Source: Reichenbachiella carrageenanivorans (GTDB taxonomy: Bacteria; Bacteroidota; Bacteroidia; Cytophagales; Cyclobacteriaceae). Taken from it: DNA of 64,000 nucleotides. Both the position numbers and the translations under genes were made by a program. Numbering within the stretch: the stretch's first letter is position 1; each line of letters starts with the position of its first letter. The notes beneath the pieces were generated by a model that was given only the letters and a program-made list of their open reading frames with translations, was not told where the DNA came from and did not search any database. Location of the stretch: positions 4,497,501-4,561,500 of the forward strand of contig NZ_CP106735.1 of NCBI RefSeq assembly GCF_025639805.1, in the 5' to 3' direction. This document shows positions 43,081-58,000 of the stretch, piece after piece.

Positions 43081-46000
43081 TCTGCATCAGTAATAATCGA
43101 CGAGTTCTTAGTACCTACAAAGGTATGCGTATTGTCAACCTTCACCGACTGATAGATTTCTTTGGTCTGACTGTTTTGGATAAAAATGATAGCGGACAAC
43201 TCTGCGTCATCACTGATATTAGCCAAATCCCATGAAACTGGCAACTCGCTCACTTCTCCAAAAACCAATGACTCGCCTTTGGATAGTTCCTCTGTCAGTT
43301 TCACATACTTACCCGACCCTGATGGAAGCAACTTTCTCATCACATTACCAAATCCTGCTACACCACCAACAGATCTAACAACAGTATCTTCCATAATCAC
43401 TGCATAAGCTCTAAACTCCGTGCCTGCTGCAAAGTCTTGATTAGCCTTAAATGCTATCGTTCCTTTCACTTGTGTAGCTGTAGCTGAAGGATCAGCAGTC
43501 AATACAATTTCAAAACCTGGATCCCTTAATGCCCTCAAGTTCAAATCATTCTCTGTCCAAGTCAGATCCCCAGACTTAGCTGATACACTTGTTCCTCCCA
43601 GCTGACCATCCAAAATGGAAGTCACCTGATCTACATTATAGTATATTGATCTAGCACTCGGCCCTGAAGGGTTTACCGAATTAAAAGGATCCAATACACC
43701 AAAATCTGAGTGATAAGCAAGTACAACTTCATCTCGACTTGCTACACCGCTAGAAGGGAGTATACTTTGTATAGCACTCTTAAGGCTAGCAGTAGCAGCA
43801 TTCAGTGCCGCTCCATCTGCTTCATCTGACACACTTACAAATTGTTCGATCATTACGTTTTTGGATCTATCAAGGATTGCAAAATCATCCAAAGCAAACC
43901 CGAAGTATCCATCTTTGGCTTGTTCTGTACCCGAGATAGCAAACCTAAATCTAACATGATCTCGTTCAGCAACAGGAATATTATCCAATCTATGTCTTGC
44001 GCTTACCCATTCAGGGTTAGACACGGAACCTGACCAGCCCATGGCAGTCAATGCTCCATATGAAGAAGATTGCTGTCCTGGATCAGACTGTACGTTGTCA
44101 AAATTATACCATTCTAATCCTGTTGTGATTCCATTATCTGTACTATAAGACCCTAACGGCACCCAAGATTCTCCTTCATCTAGGGAGTATTGGAAAACTA
44201 CCCCATCTTGATTCACAGCAAAATCATAAATCATATTGAATTGAACCATTGGTTTACTCAATCCACTAAGATCAAATGCAGGTGTATACAACCATGAATC
44301 TTCACCTGAGAGGTAATGATAATTGAGAGAATCGTAAGTTGGGTTGGTACTGATATCATCAAATCGAGTGGTAGACCAAGCCCCTAAAGCAGATGATGCC
44401 AAATCACCTGTACTCTGTCCATCTGTTAGACCAAGCCCTTCTAGATCCAAACCTCCCCATACCCAACTATGATCTCTCACAGTAAGTGTACCTACTTCTG
44501 CAAATTCCACAATTGATAGTGCATCATCTTTCAATCTTTCGACATACCATCCATCAGTATCTGGATTAAAATCCCCTACATCGAATGATTCTTCATATTT
44601 AGCCTCAGGCAATGAAGCTACATCAATCAATGGAATAATATTTACCTCATGAAACAACGTATCGTAACATATATTGGTAGACTCTAAAGTCAAAGCGACA
44701 TCGTATCTACCTGCTGTAGGAAATGTGTGGGTAAACGGATCGAACACATCTAAACCATCTTCTTTCAGTCCACTTTGTGCTACAGGTGTAAGTGGCGTAT
44801 AAACTGCCCCACTATCATAAGAAACAGCATATCGAGATATCTGTGCAAGGCTCAACAATGTTTCTCTGAAAATAAATTCAGTTGATTCACCTGCTGTCAC
44901 TCCTTTCCATTTAAAAGAAATACTAGGATCAATCAATATACTTACCTTTTTCTGAGTGTACAGTTCATCAACTTCTGACTCACAACCTAATTCAGTACGG
45001 GCTGTGAGAATAGCAGCAAAGGTACCTGTCTCCTCTCCTTGAAGGTCAAAAGTTTCATCTACATCCTCACCAAAATCAGTAGTTGATCCATATGGATCTG
45101 ACAGGTTGGGTACTCCTGCAGCATTCGCATAATAGTACCTCCAGCTTAATGCCAAATTGTTGCCTGTAGCTACCGCATCATCACTTAAAACATATGGAGA
45201 AGTAGCTGGAAATCTCAACTCGGCATGGAACTGTACATCTGGGTCAATACACCCTCCATCTACTTCAAACTGAACTTCTGGAAGCACATCCACCGTAACT
45301 GTTTTTATTATAGAATTAACACAACCTCCTGTAGTAGTAGTGAATTCATATTCAATATCAAAAGCATGATTTAGTAATGTATTATCTGCCAATTCGATAG
45401 CCTCCCCTAATTCTCCTGGAAAGATAGTCGTAGAAGCACCTGATCCGATAGGCCCTGCACTAATTGCTCCTACAATACTGTAAGAACCCGTCCCCCCTAT
45501 TCCACCAGCAACTACGCCATTTATTAAGAAATCATCTTCGCTTTCACAAATTTGTATTGCTCCATCAGCAGATAATGTATGATCATTAGCATCTACTAAA
45601 GTACTATTGGTAATATCTACATATGGCAATCCATGCACAGTGATCGTCTTTGTAATCTCACTAGAACAAGCGATAGGCGCATAAGTGTCTACTGGTGTAT
45701 AAGTATGTGTATAAGTGTAAGTAATATCATGAGTGGTGGCTGTTCCATATACACCTTGCCCAGCGGCAAGAGCTGCTGCATTAGGATCAAACTGCCCCAA
45801 ATCAGCACTTTCGGTAAGCCCTCCTGTACTAATCAGCCATGAATCATTTCCTCCAGTGTAGTTCACACCTCCCTCCTTACCTTGAAGTTGTACCACTCCA
45901 TTGTCATTACAATACTGTGCAGTAAAATCACTTACAGTTCCAAAATCCACAAAGTCAACTACAGGAACTTCGTTCACTATAATATCTATTGGATAGGATG

Positions 46001-49000
46001 GGCTTTCGCAAAGACCATCGGTAACCTGAGTGATATAGATTCTAGTTGAATCAGCAACATTAATATCAGCATCTGACCTGTTGGCTATTTCACTAAAATT
46101 GAATACATCACTGAATACCATTGCAGGGGTTGTTGAATTGGATGATTGCAAAAATGGAGTCAACGTCAGTCCGTTAGGGTTGGTTGAATACCATCTAAAT
46201 TGAGTGATACTATCTGTACTCGTTGTATAAGTATCTAACTGAATCGTTTCTAACGATACATCTTGACTTCTACAATAACTGAATACACCCTTTCCATTGG
46301 CGTTAACGCCATCATTAACTTCATTTATTGTAATTGCACTTGGCTGCGGATAAACAGTAATTTCTACTGGTGTCCAGCCTGCAGTAGGACAACCTACAAA
46401 ACCAGATTCCTCATTAGTCCCTGTATACCCACGAACATGGAAGAGCTGCACATCTTTGCCTGTACCTCCCCAGCCAGCACTTGGATAAACCAATTCTGCT
46501 TTAGTTGCACGGCTACCATCAGGTACTGCTGTAGGTATAACCACGCCAGGAGTACCGACATTATCCTCTGCCCATTCATAGATGATATCTTGCAAATTAG
46601 GAGTCTCAATTTGTGGTAACTCTGCACCAACACAGAACTTATAAGTATCATCATTGCCAATACCCGCAAAGTCCGAAATAATAGGGTCTGCAGGTATACT
46701 ATGCAACACAAACGAAACCTCTGTGGTATCGCTATAGGTACCTGCAAATTGTGCAGCAGGATCTAAGAACGTACTGTCATTTTGAACATGCACAATATAG
46801 AAGGTAATATCAGTATCCAATGCACCTGCATAACCAAACATGGCAGGTGTAATCGTATTAACAGTCACGTCCGATCTAGTATCTTGAGCTTCATTCAACA
46901 AGAAGAAATAAGACCGTGTATCACTGATATTATTAGTCAATACTACATTATCTAGTGTTTCTCCTTCACAATACTCATAGATATACCTATTGCCACTGAG
47001 TTTTGTAGTTGCAGTCAAAGCACTGGCATCAATGATCGGTGCTGCAGCAGAATTATACACCTTCATGTTGACTATTCTCACATTGGATTGACAACCTGCA
47101 AAACCAGAGCTATTGATGTCTACATCCTGCGTACGTGTGAAGTAGAAATTCTTGTTGATTCCACCATTTGGCGTAGAGGTATTGAATAAAGTAAGTGAAT
47201 CCAATATAGATCCATTCGTTCCTTCGCTAATAAACTCTCCAGATTTATCGGCATTGTTGTACCACCTTACTACTTCCGAACCTGCCTGCTCTGCAGTCAA
47301 ATCAGGAATGGTGTCTCCTTCATTAAATTCGAGGGCATAATTATCAGGGAACCCATGACCATAATCGAGTCCTCCAATACCACTCAAATCCGTAAGTAAT
47401 AAAGGAGCTGTAGGTTTCGCCAAAATTTCAAAAACAGCCGTATCTAATACCGCACAGCCTGGAGAACCTATCACTGGATCATCTGATACCTTAGAGGATG
47501 CGATCAACCTATAATTCCCTAAACCATGCGCGTTGAAAATTTCTGAAATTTCTAATAGATTGTCTGCTTCGACTCCATTATCATAAGGATTGGCTCCTTG
47601 TAGATTCCAATTGACTCCGTCAAATTTCTCAATATAATAGTTGTCTACGGTTCGACCTGCAACACCATTCACTGAAGCTGCTATAGTTATGTCGCTACCA
47701 TCTGCGCAGGCATATTCTGGCACGTTGGTGATTTCAAATGTAGGCAAAGGATAAACAGTAAATACCTGCGTACCTAATACGGTGAAATTACTTGGCCCTG
47801 CCTCAGCCACTTGCCTCTGAAGTGTCACTTTCACAGCCCCATTAGTCTCCTTATCTATATCTGTGATTCCAAACACAGCATTCGCGTCAAAATCCCAACC
47901 TGTATTATTCCCCAATCCTGGCGTACCATCAATCACATCTGCAGTGATGTCTGTCACGATGCCATTTACATAAGCAGTAGCCAAAACTTGATACACTTGC
48001 TGTGTACCACTCATTCCTCCTGTTTCCATCACTAATGCTATATCACTTGCATCTTCACAATGATCAGGAGTAGGACTATTACTAAAAATAGCTACCGCTT
48101 GGTTCACTACAATATCAAATGAAGTAGTATCTGAACACCCTGTAGTATTGTCTTTCAAGATATATCTAATAGGGAAAGTACCATCTCCTGCCAAACTCGG
48201 ATTGAATTCGATAGTTGCTGGATCACCTGAATAATCTCCATTACTCAGAGCGGTACCTGCAAATAATGGCGTAAAACCTGTTACATTTCCATGACCTTGG
48301 AATTCCTTGCCATCAGTATCGTTATCTGTAAAAGCCAATCCATTGACTGCCGTCATGGAAACATCTATTCGTGGGTCAATTCTTACATTCACAGCCCCTT
48401 GTACTAATGACTCACATTGATTATTATCTATTACATCTAGGGTATATGGGTAGTTTTCTACTCCAAATCCAACATCGTCTGTATTTTGTGGCGCATTAAA
48501 TTTCGGATTAGGTGATGATACAGGAACATTAGTACCTGCCCAAATAAATGTATAACCTGTCAAACCAGCATTACCTGGTTTACCCAATTCAATTTGTTCA
48601 AAGCTACATACGTTGCCTAAGCCTCCAATTTCTTCATCTAAATTACTACCTGCTAGCACTTGAGCATCTGGTGCAGGAAGGATAGTCACCGTGACTGGAG
48701 TCAACTGGCTCTCACATCCTGTGGCATTGATCGTTTGAGACACATATACTGTCTGTGTACCTGCCACACCACTTGCAAATCCTAATTCTGCAAAAGTAGG
48801 TGCATTAATGTCTGTGAAAGTCAACATCTCACCTGTATAGTCTCCATTGGCATACCAGTGTGTGGTATGACTAGCTGCTGGTGTGATGGCTACATCAAAA
48901 TCCACTTCTTTATTTCCCGAAGCAGCTGTACCATTATCCCCTTCACAAATCGTCACGTTGGTCTGTAAAACACCTGGCAGCTCAACTTTATCGCTTTGCA

Positions 49001-52000
49001 TATTGATATGCACCTGTCCGTGATAGACCTCGTTACCAAACTGAACTGCTGTACCACCAGACCTGTACATAGGCATATTTGTAGCAAATTCTGAAGTACC
49101 TGTAATGCCTATTGATAAGCCTGCAATTTCAATTTGATCTATAGCAGTAACCCCATCTACAGTATAAGTCAATCGCAACGTTTGGTCACTATTGATATAA
49201 GCATGAGATATTGCTGAGATATCACCTGCAACTGTACCTCCAAAGGTTGGAGTTACCGTATTGTCAAAGTAGAACCCATTGGTCAAACTGACTTCGTAAG
49301 TTACATCCGTACCTATTCCAAAATCATCAACATTACTCTCATCAATCAATATACTTGAACCTAGTACAACTGGGTCTTGCCCCACACAAGCGGTAATAGT
49401 ACCTGTCACGGCAGTAACTTCCACTCCACTTTGTGTAGTAAATTGCCAGTCACCCGCCACAGCACCCTCGAAGAAAAGATTAGACCCATCTCTAAATGCA
49501 TCTGATGAAATCAACACTGTATGTAGATCATCTGTATCTAAATCTTGAGGAATATCAATCGTAATCACATTGGTACCAGATCCAGATACTAAAGATCCAT
49601 TGTTGACATTGATTACTTGAGTCCTACTCCCATCAAAGTTCTGTACAGTTACTGTACCTGCTCCTGTAGTAACTGGTTCATCAAAAGTCAATACCAAATC
49701 TGTATCAATGGCATAAGTAGTAGGTGTCACTTTTTGAGTAATTCCGTCAATCGTAGCATTGGCACCACTAGTAGCACCAATGATTGAATTGCTGACGATA
49801 AAATTAGCCACTTGATAAGTATAAGAAACGGTAAGTACAGCACCTGAATTGGCTATCACAGTACCTATAGCACCATTGGATGTTACTGCTTCTCCTATAA
49901 CAAAACTTCCAGTCAAACCTGAATAGGCAATATCATATTCTGCTACTGCTGGCGACAAATCCACTAAGTTTGGATTGTTTTCAGGAGAATTTGGTTCCGC
50001 TGTGGTTTTGAAATTCCAAGTTGTACTATTCACAATACCTGCAAATAGATTTCCATCCGCATCTACAAACGCGTTAGGATCAATCAATAAATGATAAGCA
50101 GTATTACCCGAAAGGGCTACTGTATAAGTTACTCTAGATCCATTTAATCCAGGCACCATGTTATTTATCGTGCCTGAGTTAGCTGGGATCGTAGTCACCA
50201 CTTCGTTGGTAGCAGTTACTACAATCTGAATACTTTCAATACCTGCTGACGCGGTCACCCTTTCAGTAAAATCAATTTGCAATGAATTAGTAGTATAGTC
50301 AACTAACAAATCATCATCTGCAGGTGTTTTAGAGAAAATAGTCGGTGCGATGGCATCTCCTGTAGTGATGATGTTCCAGGTTGTATTATCCCCATACAAT
50401 GCGTTACCCAATGGGGCTCCATCTTCATCAAGGAAAGCATTAGCTTCAAGAGTGAAATAATACTCTACTCCTCCTGTCAGTTCTTTTCCTACTAAATCAG
50501 AAATATCATAAGTAAAAGTCGTGTTTCCTGAGACTACAACTGGGGTTGCACTATTTACTGCTATCGCATGTGCCAAGTGATCATTGTCTAAATAATAAAT
50601 ATTGATATACTTCCCTGCTTGTGGCGAAACCAGTTCGTCAAACACTAAGAATATTTCATCATTTGACCCTGTTACATCGATCGGTGAAACCGGAGTAGCT
50701 GCATCGTCTGCTGGCAATATAAGTCCTGTCAAAAGTGATGGGTTAATCAAATCATCATTGGTTGTGAATTTCCATCTTCCAGAAACGGGAGACTGTGCGT
50801 ATCCTTCAAAAGCATTATCAACCGCAGTCGTAACATCAGTAATCGCACCATTATCTACTGTAATGTAATATCCCGTACCTCCAGAAGGCAAATCCAACTC
50901 AAAGCTGAGACTGCTTGCAGATATATAATTAAAATCATCAACGACAACATTGAACGTTCCATTACCATTGCTTTTTACGATTAGATAACCGTCCATAGCT
51001 TCTGTCATGACTTCGCTAAATGTAGCATATGTAGTACTGCTTGTATTAACTGCCGTGCCCAACTGAGTAGTCAAAGCCACACCATCTGTAGAGTACCATA
51101 CTTCAAACTCACAAGCGCCAACTCCTGCAGAACGATAGGATAACTCAACACCCGTGATGTCTTTTATAAATGGCGTCACCAAGTTATTATTATTGGCAGA
51201 GCCAATACTAATGGCATTTCCTACTCCACCTACAGCCAAAGTGGATCCAGCTAGTGCTGCACTATTAGCCGTCCAAGAGCCTGTTACGAAATCTAACCCG
51301 CCATCATTAATATCAAAATCTTCTGGCACATGGTTTACAGAATTGACCTGTGTAGTCACATCTAAAGTAGCAATCGGTGCTACATCTGCATCCGTATAGT
51401 ACAATTTAACTGCGCCAGCACCCCATTGTACAGGTTCGTCAAACGACATAACAAATGTTCTGGCATCCTGCGCATCCACTGCAGTGTTAAGTGGCACATT
51501 CAATACAACGACCTCAGGTACTTTGGTATCCAATAAGGTAGTAAACTCCCATACACCCGCTCCTCCTATGGGACTAAGCGTAGGGTTGCCCGAGTTATCC
51601 TCAATGGCTCCTGCAGGGATTTCCACATAATAAGTGGTGTTATAATCAAATGTTACATTATTGATTTCAATGGTTTTTCCTAGATAATCTATAGAGAAGT
51701 CTGTAGCATCCAGCACCAAGAACTCTTCGTTATTAGTAACATCATAGATCGTAATACTTTGTCCGTCTACTCCATTGACAGGCTCTGTCATTTTGAAGCT
51801 AATATTTGGAGTCAAAGTAAGAGTGGTAGATCCATCATTAGGCAAGAAATAATCAGTAGCTGCCAAGTCCAATTCTGGAAAGGTAGCAACCGCTTCCGCC
51901 CCTGTGGTGAAATTCCACTGATTAGCAGTAAGTATTCCTGCAAAGTCATTGCCTGAAAAATCTTCCAGTGCTCCTGCTGATATACGGACATTATATCCTG

Positions 52001-55000
52001 TCAAACCTGACAAAGCATTGGTACGATTGAGTCTCAATAAATTTCCAGACAGCGTCAAAGTACCTGCTGGGTAAGTCATATCTGTGTGATCAGGGTCAAG
52101 GTCTGTAGTCACGTCCCATTGCTCTACGATCTCACCCGAAGCAGATAAATACAAAGTAACCGTACCAGATGGCCCAAATACTACAGGCTCATTGAAGCGA
52201 ATACCAATATTCACATCTGTACTCACATCACTTGAATTATCTGCAGGCTGTCTTTCAGCAATTCCAGGAGGGGTTAATTCATTTTGCGTGGTAAATGCAT
52301 AAGTAGCACTTCCTGTAAAACCGTTTGTTGGATTACCCAATAAGTCTTCTACAGCTCCAGGCTGAATTTCAAGATAATACTCCACTTGTCCTGACAAGTC
52401 TCCTACTGCTGAAATGTCAATTTCTAATTGATCCCCGTTATAGGTAAGTTTAGGACTGTTTGCTCCAAATGATAAGATCTGGATATCTGGGTTCGTCACT
52501 GCATTCAGTCTGATATTGCCACTACCTGCTTGAATAGGCTCGTCAAATTTAATAATGAGTGTACCTACCCCTAGCAATACATCCGTTTCGCCATTGTATG
52601 GAGATGAATTTCCTACTGTCAAATCAGGCACTGGTCCTATCACATCTGTAGTGGTCACAGTAGTAAAAGAGATTACTTCATTACCTACATCTGTAAAATC
52701 ATCACCATCTGCATCGAAGGCTTCTCCATTATCTACAGCTGTCAAAGCCGTTTCTGGAATAGTTACAGTAATTGTTTCATTAGAATCAAAACTTCCTTGT
52801 GGATTGATCACAATCGTATTGGTACCATACCCTGATACAACTAGGTTGCTACCTCCGTCTTCGCCTGATGTAGCATCAATGGTTATATTGGTAGAACCAT
52901 CTCCTACTAGTGTAATGCTTCCCGTTCCGTAAGTCACCTCTTCATCAAAAACAATAGTAATATTAGAATTTCTTGACACTGAACCTACTCCTGTAGCGGG
53001 TGTAGTAGTAGCTACTACTGGCTTACCATCTTTGGTCGTAAAACTCCAAGTACCTGCTCCTGAAATTCCTGCAAACTTATTTCCACCTGCATCTTGGAAG
53101 GCAGTATTGTCTATCGTTACAAAATAGGTTTTGTTTTTATCCAAAAGACTAGCCAAAGATACTGTGACGGTATTTTTATCCACCCCTACTTTGAGGACGT
53201 TGCTGACACTGATAGTTTCAATGGTAGTGGATATATCATTGAGATCATAAATCTTGATATTGCCTACACTAGCTGTTATATTTTCTGAAAACACCATTTT
53301 GAGTTCATCTACTGCCAAAGCAGCCGATTCCCCATTAGATGGACTTAGGTTGTTTACAAAATCAGAGTCTTTGATAATCGGCTTACGTGTGTCTATGACT
53401 GTAGCTGTCTGTGTGACAAATTGAGCAGAGAGTACTCCTGGCTCTGTCTCTGTGACCGTCACATCATAAGCGCCAGGGGCTCTCATAATAATATTTGTGG
53501 TGTAATACCCACCAACCAAAGAAGCTGTGATATCCCCTGATTCTATAGTACCTACATCTGTACTGATAGTCAAATTAGATGCAGCTGCATAATCTGTATC
53601 AATATTGCCAAATTGATCTGCTGCACCTACAGTAACTTCAATACCATCTTCGCGCTGTGAAATATAAGCTGTAGGGTCGCCAATTGCCACTAATTGCGTG
53701 ACCGCTCCCGCTTGTAGATTGACCAACGGACTGGTTATGGTATTAACAACAAAACCACTATTACCTGGTACTGCATTGAAACTAGTTTCAGAAATTACAA
53801 ATTCTAAATCTTCGTTGTCGATCACAAGGCTATCAGCAAGCATATCTGTACGAAGATAGATTGACAACGTAAAAGTCTTTGTATCCCCTTCGTCTACTCT
53901 ACCCAATGCATTGTTGCCCGTTCCTATCGAACTAAACACAAGACTATTCGCAGAAACTGTGCCTGCCAAAGCTGAGGCAGGGCCTGAAGCATTGTCGTCA
54001 TCCAATTCTGCATAGGCAATGATTTCATCCCAATTGGAAATGCCGCTACCGTTAGCAATGGTCAACCCATCAAACTTGGTATCCAACCCATCGTCTCCTG
54101 CATCAGTAATAACAAAATCCCAAACACCTAGCAAAGTGGTATTTACATCATTATGGTTATCTGCATCTACTACGATACCTGTCAATACACCATTAGATAT
54201 GGTAGTGGTAGTCCCAGGGTTTACTACAGCTAAAGAGGCTGTAGTATAGGAGCCATCCGCATCGCTCATTAAATCACTAGTCAACAATGCGCCATCATCT
54301 ACTACGGCCAAATCTAAAGTACCATGGGTTGCATTATATTCTAAATCTGCAAAAGTGAACGTACCATTAATTAAAGTTCTACTTAATCCTCCTGCAGAAG
54401 ATAAAGTACCAGTTGCCACTGAGTTTTCAGAAATAGTGACATCAGATACGTCATCAGTATCTATGTTGCCATATGCATCCTGAGCCTCTACTGTGAGGCT
54501 AAATGCTGCGTCTATTCCTACCGTAGATGCAGGTCCATTTGTAAACTCTAGTCGATCGGCCACTACATCAAGTGCTTGTTCTCCACCTGATACATCAATA
54601 AAAGTAGCACCCGGAGTGATCGTTGCAAATCCAGAGCCTGTGTTCACTGCAGATGCAGAAGTAAGAGACACACCCACATTCAAGGATTGGTCGGTATACG
54701 GTGCTATATCATTGAACACTGCATACACTCTAAATGTAATCGAGGTCGCATTATTTACAGCAGTAATGTTTTCAGCGGACAACCCTGTAAACACGGCTTC
54801 ATTATTGCCAGCGCCAGACAAAGTAACTTCGGCGTACTCTGTATCACCAGCAGCGTTATACAAGGCCACAGAGGCTATTTCCATACTGGTAAGATTTTCT
54901 ATTTGTAAAGTGATGTCTTCTAAGGTAGTGCCAAGAGCATCTCCATCGTCTGAGCCTCCACCATCTCTGATGGTAAATTCACCAATAAGTGCTCCTATAC

Positions 55001-58000
55001 CCAATCCTTCTGGATCATCTACATCAGTACCCACGTTGTCACTATAGTTTACCGCAGCAGGTGCTGTATAATTAGTCACAATATCAGAGGATTGCGCTGC
55101 AGTAAATGCAATAGTCATAGATTTAGCATCAGATAAATCTATGTCCTCAAAAGTAGCAATACCTCCTGCTATAGTAGTAGCCGCTATCTCGGTGGCGCTG
55201 ACCCAAATTATATCATCATCTGATAATAAAAGCACATAATTACTTGCCGCTGCTGCAGGCCAGTTATTCGTCGCCGTCAGGTCTACTTTAATGTCCACAT
55301 CCGTGATGTCTCCGACACGTTCTTGCACTTGGTATATTCTAGCCATACGTGCTATTTGACCAGAAGGCCCATTAGTAATTACACTATTGGCATAGGTCAT
55401 ATCAGCCCCATTGTGTCCCATTATAAGAAAAGACTGATCTGCAAGCGAAGCAAGGTTTGCAGTATTGCTTGCGGCAATTTCTTCCGCACCGATTTCAAAG
55501 AGTTTCCCTTCTCCTACATTGTAATTTTGTTTGACATTAAGGTTTGATGCATCGTCTCGGCCAATTGCGATGATGCCGTTGTCATACCCCAAACCAGATT
55601 GCCAGATTTGTGTACCTGCAGCAGACACATAGTCTCCATTGGTATAGGTAATACCATATTTCAAAGCAAGGTAGGATTCTACTTTTTGTAATTCTGTACT
55701 ATTCAGTACTCGGTTATATATAATTACCTCAGCAACTTCTCCAGTCAGTAAGTTTGAAGACAAATAAGCACCTATCTGTGACGGACCTCCGTCTGTATAA
55801 CTATTAGTAGACCCTGTATTAGAAGCTTCTAATGTACCATTGATGTATAACCAAGAGTCATCATCATCTCCTAGATTATCCCCTTGATATATACCAGACA
55901 TCACAAGGGCATTTCCAGCTTCATCGGTTCCAGAAGAAAGAACATTATCAAAATGCCAGAAACTAGGTTCACCTGTAGCTTCATAGTATAATGCATGATT
56001 ACTGCTAATCCCTGAACTCAAAACATTACTAATAGCGCCGCTAGCAGTCAATCTTGAAACTACAATTTTAGTGTAACTTCCTCCTCCTAGAATAGAACTA
56101 TTATCTGACTCTAAATATTCAGTTCCTGTAAATACAAGACCTGTTTGATACCCAATAGCAGTAGATGAAACAGTTGGATCTACAACAGAAGTAAAATCCT
56201 GGCCTGTACCACTATAATCTGGCCATCCGCTACCATCTGTATAGGCATCCTCACCTCTCAGCCAAGCGACTATACCATCGCTAATACCCGCTGGACCGTT
56301 CAAACTAGTTCCTTCAACAATAAATGTAAAAGTGGGATTGTCTGGATCATTGGTATCAAAGGAAATCAATTCCGTTTGAGTACCAGCAGCAGATGGAGTA
56401 AAATCAACTGTCACGGTCGTAGAGGCTCCAGGTGCCAACGAAGCACTTCCTATGGTTACATTGTTTATTTCCACACCACCAGTACTCGGGTTACTCAATG
56501 TTAGATTTTGTAGTTCCCCACTGGTATTAAATACGTTCAGCGTCAAGGTAGTCGTTTGACCTATCGCTCCTGACATTGATATGACATTCGCTACATCGGT
56601 AGATGAATAAACTGCAGTAGCGTCTGCTGCATTCTCTACATGAATCTGTGGAGAAATAGCCCCTGAGTACACCCAGTTGGAGGTGTTGCCAAAGTTATCT
56701 GTAATGTCATTTGGCACACCCATGTCAAAACCATTGGCTGTACCATTATGATTTCCAGTTTTGTCTGCTACATTATCTATACCTGTATTGTCTGCTAAAG
56801 GTGTAGCAGCTGCATTATCAAAAGAATAATAAGCCACCAAACCTGATTCTGTACCTATCAAGGCGGTATTATCTTCATAATGAGAGAGAATAGTCCCTGC
56901 ATCTAATTCTTCATTCCAAATTCGGACTTCATCCATTTGGCCATGAAACGGTTGCAACCCAGCATCCATACCCAATTCTAGCGCACTTGCGGTATTACTC
57001 ATTGCAGTATATACACTTGCGTCAGGCGTTGATGCCATATTAGCACCATCAAGATAAATCACAATGTTATTGGCATCAGATGATCCGTCATAAGTAAATG
57101 CGACATGATACCACTGATTTGTATTTAATGCGACGACACCTGTTTGTGCTTCTAGGTATCCTCCCGAGCCCTCGTCAAAGAATAATACTTCAAGTTCATT
57201 TAAAGAGGTAAGTGCCAATCTATACTCACGATTCACTCCAGCACCTCTTTTATTTACAATAGATTGATAGACATCTAAACTCTTGAAATTAACCCACGCT
57301 TCAACTGAAAAAGCTTTATCAACCGAACCATCTCCAAAGCTGAGTACATCATTATCTGAAACACTCACATAATCATCCACACCATCAAAATCGAGTGCCA
57401 AATCTTGCACTGAAGCACCTGATACACCGAATACAAATGGTTGAGCAGTCGCTTCAGCAGTATTAGCTATGGTGATAGTGGTGCCTTCCGTTGCAGGTGA
57501 CACACTCGGATTGTAAACAATATCAAACTGTTCAAATCCTAAACTTGCTGGAAAAGTGGGTTGGTTTTCAATATCGAAGATAGCATTCCCGGTGATCCCA
57601 GATACCGTTAGGTTATTGATCCCGAGATTTCCCATATAGAATGTTTGGCGAGCCGTTCTGGTTTCTGCCACATTACCAAACAAGGTACCAAAATCACTAT
57701 CAGCCACGTCGTTATGTTCAATCACATCGACTGCTCCATCTACAAATACACTTAATTCACTTTGCGCTGCATCTAGGGCGGAAGAGGACACCCAATCCGT
57801 ACCGTCCAGATCAAAGGCTGCGTCTAACGTTCCATCTAGCCCATTACCCGTAATATCTTTTAATATATTAGTTGTTCCTGCATTGTCAAAATCATAGGAA
57901 AGCACTAAACCTTCAGCTTCTCTGATGGTAATACCTGCTTCTGCTGCTATTGCCATCTCAGATTTTGCATAATCCCATAAGCGCAACTGATCCATTTGAC

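Noticed and set aside
54493..55047. 184-codon forward frame opposite the giant gene
   Set aside because: Low-complexity Ser/Pro/Val composition is the mirror of Thr/Gly/Asp-rich repeats on the coding strand; the other forward frames in 42816-64000 are the same type of shadow.
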